A stretch of DNA of 64,000 nucleotides from Pardosa pseudoannulata (lineage: Eukaryota > Arthropoda > Arachnida > Araneae > Lycosidae), in NCBI GenBank assembly GCA_032207245.1, contig CM063509.1, positions 63,519,844-63,583,843 on the forward strand. Direction: 5' to 3'. The position numbers and the translations under genes are program-made. The notes beneath the pieces were generated by a model. The model saw only the letters and a list, made by a program, of their open reading frames with translations. It searched no databases and was not told the origin of the DNA. Below are positions 59,101-64,000 of this stretch, in pieces. Position 1 is the stretch's first letter, and the number at the start of each line of letters is the position of its first letter.

Positions 59101-60125
59101 CTCTTGTTTATTTCGTACTTTACATAAAGTTCTGTCTCGTTTTATGTTTTAAAAAAATTGAAAAAATGCTAAATATAAATTTTTAAATTTTGTAAAACTG
59201 AAAAATATCTGTTAGTGTTGTCACGTTAATTTTATTATTTACTGTACCAAGTTGCTTTTGTTATAGTCCCTGTAACTTTTTTGTGTAATTATTTTTCTGA
59301 GCTTCACATTGTATTGAATACTATGCATTGTTGTTAACCATACATACTGGTCATTGTCAAGGTTCCAGTCTAATTATCCCCTAATTAGACAACACGTTGG
59401 TTACTCATAATTTTTTATGAGAACGTTCTCACCTCCTAGCTTCCTTGGTTTTGGAGTGCTATGGTCTACTTTTTGCAACACGAGGGCTAATGAGACCGGG
59501 ACCTACTGCTTAAAGCCGATTCCGAATGGCTACGAACATCCATGCCATAGTGGGATTCAAACCCACGAACTCTGGTTCCGAAGGCCAGCATCCTAACCAT
59601 TCGCCCATCGTTCGGCCCTAGCTTCCTTGTGAGCTGGAGTGTATTAAATTTTTGTTTGGATTACTTTTTGTCTAGAGGCCTAAATTGATGTTTTGATCTG
59701 TCTTACGTTTGGAGGTTAAAGTGAAGACTTTCCACTTCGCTAAGTACTCCGTTAAACCCAATTACCTTGACCCTGACCTAGTTAAAAATATTTTTGGACA
59801 GGTTACAGGAAAATTAAATTTCAACATTTTAAATGTGTATAAGCTGTAACTTGTCTTCTGAAAATTGCAGTAAGCAATATTTTGATGTTTTGTTTTATTT
59901 AATATTAAAATTATGTTTTGATTCATATTTTTTTTCCTCCTCTCTTTAGTTGAAGAAAGTAATGCAATGGGCCATAATGCTCCTACACAAGGAACCACCA
60001 AAATCTTCCAAGATTCTGAACTTTCTCTCATGATAGACCCCATTCTTGACATGGATGACAGAAACAAAGATGGATTCATCGACTACCCAGAATTCATTGC
60101 TGCACAAAAATCCCGAGGATTTTAG
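52951..60125 (+). CDS. MCFD2: MCFD2-like EF-hand cargo-receptor subunit, three coding exons
   Basis: Soluble lumenal EF-hand protein that with LMAN1/ERGIC-53 forms the receptor carrying selected glycoproteins from ER to Golgi. Coding exons are 52951-53150, 57900-58057 and 59950-60125, joining in frame to 177 aa (human 146). Residues 1-15 are a signal peptide ([13 protein letters not shown]). About 17-52 is a Gln/Pro/His-rich linker ([12 protein letters not shown]), longer than usual. Two EF-hands end the chain: loop 1 at about 99-110 ([12 protein letters not shown], the same odd loop as human MCFD2) and loop 2 at about 156-167 ([12 protein letters not shown], canonical). The exon containing the ATG begins at 52947 after a TTTTCAG acceptor, so the ATG just upstream at 52924 is intronic. 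AATAAA lies at 60302-60307. Intron 2 of the coding part hosts two inverted-repeat elements; the next intron holds a LINE and a SINE. Confidence 0.92.
53635..54401. mobile_element. pogo-like MITE (about 770 bp)
   Basis: The left end CAGTCAAACCTGCTTATCTC pairs with the worn right end TTTGAGATGGACAACTTTGAATC, flanked by TA. Left-end words (AACCTGTCTATCTC) recur just inside. No transposase. In the intron between MCFD2 coding exons 1 and 2. Confidence 0.6.
55334..56300. mobile_element. TA-flanked inverted-repeat element (about 970 bp)
   Basis: Terminal repeats CCATTTATTTCTGTATATAAGCC and the complement of CCATATATTTCTAAATATAAGCC, each next to TA. Fits a Tc1/mariner-pogo type. An 80-codon open frame at 55963-56205 has no motif I know. 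Contains a poly(T) run at 55693-55712. Confidence 0.65.
56310..57890. other. Intron sequence before MCFD2 coding exon 2
   Basis: AT-rich; nothing recognised. Confidence 0.4.
57900..58057 (+). CDS. MCFD2: MCFD2 coding exon 2 (EF-hand 1)
   Basis: Acceptor tttcttatag, donor GTAAGT. Encodes [19 protein letters not shown] and the first EF-hand ([14 protein letters not shown]). Confidence 0.93.
58110..58960 (+). mobile_element. Jockey-type LINE fragment in MCFD2 intron
   Basis: Broken reading shows [33 protein letters not shown] and [20 protein letters not shown] followed by [13 protein letters not shown] and [15 protein letters not shown]. This is the thumb region after the RT domain of Jockey-clade LINEs. 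5' truncated. Same sense as the gene. Confidence 0.8.
58845..58935 (+). repeat. tRNA-like sequence (possible SINE or LINE 3' UTR)
   Basis: GGTATGCTTGGTAGCATGTC resembles a Pol III A box and AGGTTGATGGTTCTGTC a worn B box, about 35 bp apart. It does not fold as a tRNA by eye. Confidence 0.35.
59448..59616 (-). repeat. SINE-A copy with 13-bp target duplication
   Basis: CCTAGCTTCCTTG at 59435-59447 and 59617-59629 flanks it exactly. Head on the right, with B box GGGTTTGAATCCC and TGGTTAGGATGCTGGCC. Confidence 0.85.
59950..60125 (+). CDS. MCFD2: MCFD2 coding exon 3 (EF-hand 2, stop)
   Basis: Acceptor cctctctttag. Encodes [12 protein letters not shown], the helix [16 protein letters not shown] and loop [12 protein letters not shown], ending KSRGF and TAG. 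Confidence 0.93.
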
Positions 60126-60301
60126 TTTTTAACCTCAAATGTGTTGTGACCATTTTGAAATTTGTTTTTCAAAGTGACCCATTATTCATAGTATTGTTTT
60201 GCCATGATCTGGTTTTAATCTACTTAGTTTTAAAATTTGTCACATTTTACTTTTTACCTGGGTTTTATGAATTTTTACATTCCAAATGCATATTTTATGA
60301 A

Positions 60302-60307
60302 AATAAA
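60302..60307 (+). terminator. Candidate poly(A) signal of MCFD2
   Basis: AATAAA 177 bp past the stop codon of MCFD2, in an AT-rich 3' UTR. Confidence 0.5.
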
Positions 60308-61149
60308 TATATTTTAAAAGTTATTGCTTTATTTTTATTCTGAATGCAAATGCCATATGGATTTTTAATGATCGATTCTCAGTTTTGCTATGTAGATAAA
60401 GATTAGTTAATTTTGAATGAACATTGGAATTAAATAAAATGGATTTAGTTTATCAATTTAGTAGTGCATTGTAACTTTAATTCTCGTTGAGTAATTCACA
60501 TTTTAATTATTCAATTTCACCCCTTTCAAATTTAGACTTTGTAACTGTCAAGAATAGTTCTGGGTGGTATCAACTCCAAAAATTAATTTTTGTGAATTAT
60601 ATTTGTTACTGCAACTTGAAAAATCAGGTATTACATATTATAAATACTAGAAACACAAATAATATCACCGATAAAAGTAGGGTGGTTTTTTGGTAAATAC
60701 AGAGATGAAAAATAAGTATAAGTCTCTTTTTCAGGTAGGTCAGTATTTTCAAAATTTAGCCAGTAAAGTATTTGATGAAAAATTAGGTTTTTTTCATGTT
60801 TGTGTTTTTTTTTAAATTTATTTATTTTTTATTTGTTATTTAAAAAAATAAAATAAAAATAAGAATAGGATTGCGAACAATGAAAAATGTCTTTGAAAGC
60901 TAGCAGACCTTCTAACCCACTAAGTTTAATCTAGCAATACCAGATTTTTTTTTACCATTTTCGGAGTTTCAAGGGTAAATGTATGAATTGCCGGATTCTC
61001 AAAGAGGAAAACATTAAACTTTACATTTGTACTCGTTTTTGTAACAGGGAAATTTTACTTTTGTTTTGTCGAATTGGGACTAATAGTGTCCATGCAATCA
61101 GACTTTGTTATGTACAAGAAATCCTACTATGATTCGTGTAGAATGTGTT

Positions 61150-61395
61150 GCTACCCAGTGACATTTGACTGGACAAATAATAAACAGTGATTGATATTGA
61201 GAAGCTCTCCGATTTTTTGTTATTAATTATAAAGATTATACATTGTAATGCAGAATGTGAATGCATTTTTAGCTGTGTCCTAAAAAAAGCCTCGCATATT
61301 CGCTTATTAATAACAAATTATGCGAATGAAAACTTGTTGATTTTCAAATCAAGGCAAAAGAGACCATGTTTTAACTCTTCGTTGATTTTTTAAAA
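61150..61395 (+). pseudogene. hAT dimerisation-domain remnant
   Basis: LSDFLLLIIKIIHCNAECEC then IFSCVLKKASHIR and LITNYANENLLIFKS follow the C-terminal hAT pattern (P-H-S-N-A-E-S-E-R-x-F-S). No terminal repeats seen. Confidence 0.5.
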
Positions 61396-61442
61396 ATTGT
61401 GTTAGTATTATAATTTCTCAGATATGGTACAATGCCGAACAA

Positions 61443-61604
61443 TGGTCGATTGGTTAGGGTGCTGGCCTACGGTACAGGAGTTTGTGGGTTCGAATCCCTC
61501 AGTGGCATGGATATTCGTAGCTGTTCGAAATCAGCTTTAAGCTGTAGGTCCCGGTCTCATTAGTTCTAATGTTGCAAAAAGTAGACCGTAGCACTCCAAA
61601 CCAA
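61443..61604 (+). repeat. SINE-A copy, best-preserved Pol III promoter
   Basis: A box region TTGGTTAGGGTGCTGGCC, B box GGGTTCGAATCCC, then the body and a CCAAACCAAA tail. Flanked by ATATGGTACAA at 61432-61442 and 61605-61615. Confidence 0.85.
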
Positions 61605-62475
61605 ATATGGTACAAAATTAACCATAAATGGAATATTATGTAATTTGGTTTTAGCTTATATAATTTTTTAATCTATTATAGTATTCAATGTTGTTACATC
61701 CATCGTAAACATAAATTATTGCAGGATTTTAGACTTTTTGGGGCTTGCAAGTCTGAGAAAGTGACTTTTTTTTTAAATGTGTATGTTAGGAGGAGGGGGG
61801 GGGGAGGACATGCAATTTTCTGAATGGTCCCTGCTTTTAAATTACAGGGATCCCTGGGAGTAACGTTTATAAATAAATACAAATAATTTTTTAAATAAGC
61901 ACATAAAGATCAGTTTAAAATTTATATGCATCTTATGATCTGTAGGTAACACTAATTCAGAGAAATGAAATGCAGATAGGGATATTTATTAGATGAAGGA
62001 TAGTATCTAATGGAGTGACGAAATCCAAAACATCAAAGTGAACTGCAAGAAAATAAACTAGAAAAAAAAAATCATTAATGTAGGACTGTCACACTCATAT
62101 ATATTTTTTAAACAACTTACCACTTAAAATTCCTGACAAGTCTCATTATCTTCATTATTTTATGGATTTTGAGTTTTTTTTCTCCTAGAAACAAAGTTCA
62201 TCTACTCAAAGCAGGAACTAGGTCCTTTGGTGCTGGTGGCAGAAAACTGGTTTGTATTCTACCACCAAATACAGTATGGAAAAATGTATAATCTTTTATC
62301 TGTTTTGGAATGAGGTCACTAAAAACAACCAACTTTTTAACTTATGCTTTACAGGAAGAGAAAAATAATTTATAACATTACTTTTCTAGATTTAGCATCC
62401 ACGGATAAATAGATGATCACCTTCCTTCAGCAATTGCATTAAATTACTAAAATAATGAGAACACAAGTTATTTTT

Positions 62476-63690
62476 CTGTACTAATATTAATCTCTAGCAT
62501 TTAATTGCACATATTTCTCTATTGAAACCAAAATTCCATAATTATTTGCATTTGAATATGAAAAAAATTGATTAATATGTAAAATTCAACATCTGATTGA
62601 TTCATTTGAATGCATAAAATTAAACATTTTAATGAAAACGATCTGTCCAAACAGTTAAAAAAAATACTAAAGAAATGTGAAAACATAATGTATTATTTTG
62701 TACTAGTATTTATCTATAGTAATTAATTGCATGCATTTCTTAATTAAAAGCAAAATTCTGTAATATTTGTTTGTATTTCAATATAAAGTAAAATTTAAAA
62801 TTCCAATAACAATTAAAAAATTACTAAAACAAACAAAAAACAAAAATTAATTATTCTGTACTAATATTAATCTTTAGCATTTAATTTGCACACATTTCTC
62901 AATTAAAAACAAAATACCATAATATTTATAATATGAAGTAAAATTCAACATTCTAATGAAAGTGATCCAACTAAACAAAAGAATTGCTAAAGAAATATGA
63001 AAATAAAATATATTTTGTACTAGTATTTGTCTTTAGTAATTGCATGCATTTCTTAATTAAAAACAAAATTTTGTAATATTTCTTTGCATTTCAGTATGAA
63101 GTAAAATTTTTTGAAATTCCAATAAAGACGATCCAACTAAACAATTAAAAAATTACTAAAGAAATATGAGAACAAAATTAATTATTCTGTACTAATATTA
63201 ATCTTTAGCATTTAATTTGCACACATTTCTCAATTAAAAACAAAATGCCATAATATTTATTTGAATATGAAGTAAAATTCAACATTCTAATGAAAGTGAT
63301 CCAACTAAATAAAAGAATTGTTAAAGAAATATGAAAACAAAATGTATTTTGTACTAGTATTTGTCTTTAGCAATTGCATGTATTTCTTAATTAAAAACAA
63401 AATTTTGTAATATTTCTTTGCATTTCAGTATGAAGTAAATTTTTTTAAAATTAATAAAGACGATCTAACTAAACAATTAAAAAATTACTAAAGAAATATG
63501 AGAACAAAATTAATTATTCTGTGCTAATATTAATCTTTAGCCTTAAATTGCATGCATTTCTTGATTAAAAATAAAATTTTTAATGTTTATTAGTGTTTCA
63601 ATATGAAGTAAAATTCAATATTCCAGTGTAAACAATCCAGCAATTAAAATATTATTAAGAAAATATGAAAACAAAATATGAAATATTTTT
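62476..63690. repeat. Satellite array of two alternating monomers
   Basis: Type A units start CTGTACTAATATTAATCT (62476, 62856, 63187, 63519) and type B units TTGTACTAGTATTT (62698, 63015, 63349). They alternate, with A-to-A spacings of 380, 331 and 332 and B-to-B spacings of 317 and 334. Monomers are about 160-172 bp, very AT-rich, and decay towards the right end. Confidence 0.85.
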
Positions 63691-64000
63691 TATTTTTCAA
63701 TAAAAAAAGGAACTTTACATTATTCAGTTATTTACCAAATGCATTTAGAATGCTCTTTAGTCCGATGAGGCACAGAAATTTTTGTTGTTATAACTTAATA
63801 AATGTTGAAATGTATTATGAAAGTTTGTGAAATTGAAAATAAATGATTAAAATAAGAAATTTTCCTTCTGCTGAATACCTTTTTGCTTTAATGTCATTTT
63901 CTTCAAGCGATAATAAATCATCAAGATTTATCTTTAATTTATTATTTATGCATTATTAATTTATAAATTATTTGTCTCATTTTTTTCCATGGTATTTTTA

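Noticed and set aside
61443..61520. tRNA gene
   Set aside because: A and B boxes are present, but the arms do not form a cloverleaf and the sequence continues into the shared SINE-A body with target duplications.
62476..63690. CRISPR array
   Set aside because: The repeats are contiguous 160-172-bp monomers without unique spacers in a eukaryotic genome.

Overview
The window is a stretch of nuclear DNA from an animal, almost certainly an invertebrate and most likely an arthropod. A chelicerate is my guess from the style of the repeats, but the sequence does not prove it. The evidence is: spliced genes with GT-AG introns, strong A+T bias, TATA-type simple repeats, tRNA-derived SINEs, several DNA transposon superfamilies, and four conserved animal genes split into short exons by introns full of repeats. 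There is no operon, CRISPR array or rRNA gene.

Layout. Positions 1-5900 are a transposon graveyard: a decayed KRBA2/SCAND3-like integrase broken by a hAT-like element, a Tc1 remnant broken by a TTAA-flanked insert, a second hAT-like element, and one possible orphan exon on the minus strand. 6289-13543 (+) is PSMB6, the proteasome beta-1 subunit, in six exons with an NRF1-type palindrome just upstream. 14293-24700 holds a piggyBac-like element, a LINE remnant, a roughly 394-bp palindrome built around a SINE, a 1.69-kb tandem duplication and a long TA-rich microsatellite. 25212-29071 (-) is XXYLT1, the xyloside xylosyltransferase, in two exons, with a nested pogo/hAT pair in its intron. 30440-37265 is a decayed I-group LINE with ORF1-like, APE endonuclease, RT and RNase H remnants. 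38868-50712 (-) is C1D, the exosome cofactor, in five exons; its introns hold a Ty3 remnant, SINEs and a hAT fragment. 50713-51275 is a shared head-to-head promoter. 52951-60125 (+) is MCFD2, the cargo-receptor EF-hand protein. After it come a hAT remnant, a SINE and, at 62476-63690, a satellite of alternating monomers.

The four genes are housekeeping genes with separate jobs: protein degradation, Notch EGF-repeat glycosylation in the ER, nuclear RNA processing, and ER-to-Golgi export. Nothing suggests that they form one pathway. The accessory interest lies in the repeats: nested insertions that restore the broken reading frame when the insert and its target duplication are read out, two tRNA-derived SINE families (one with clear target-site duplications), a LINE family with an ATTC tail, and the two-monomer satellite. 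In the genes, the oddest point is glutamine where proteasome beta-1 normally has glycine just before the catalytic threonine. I found no convincing undescribed multi-gene system.
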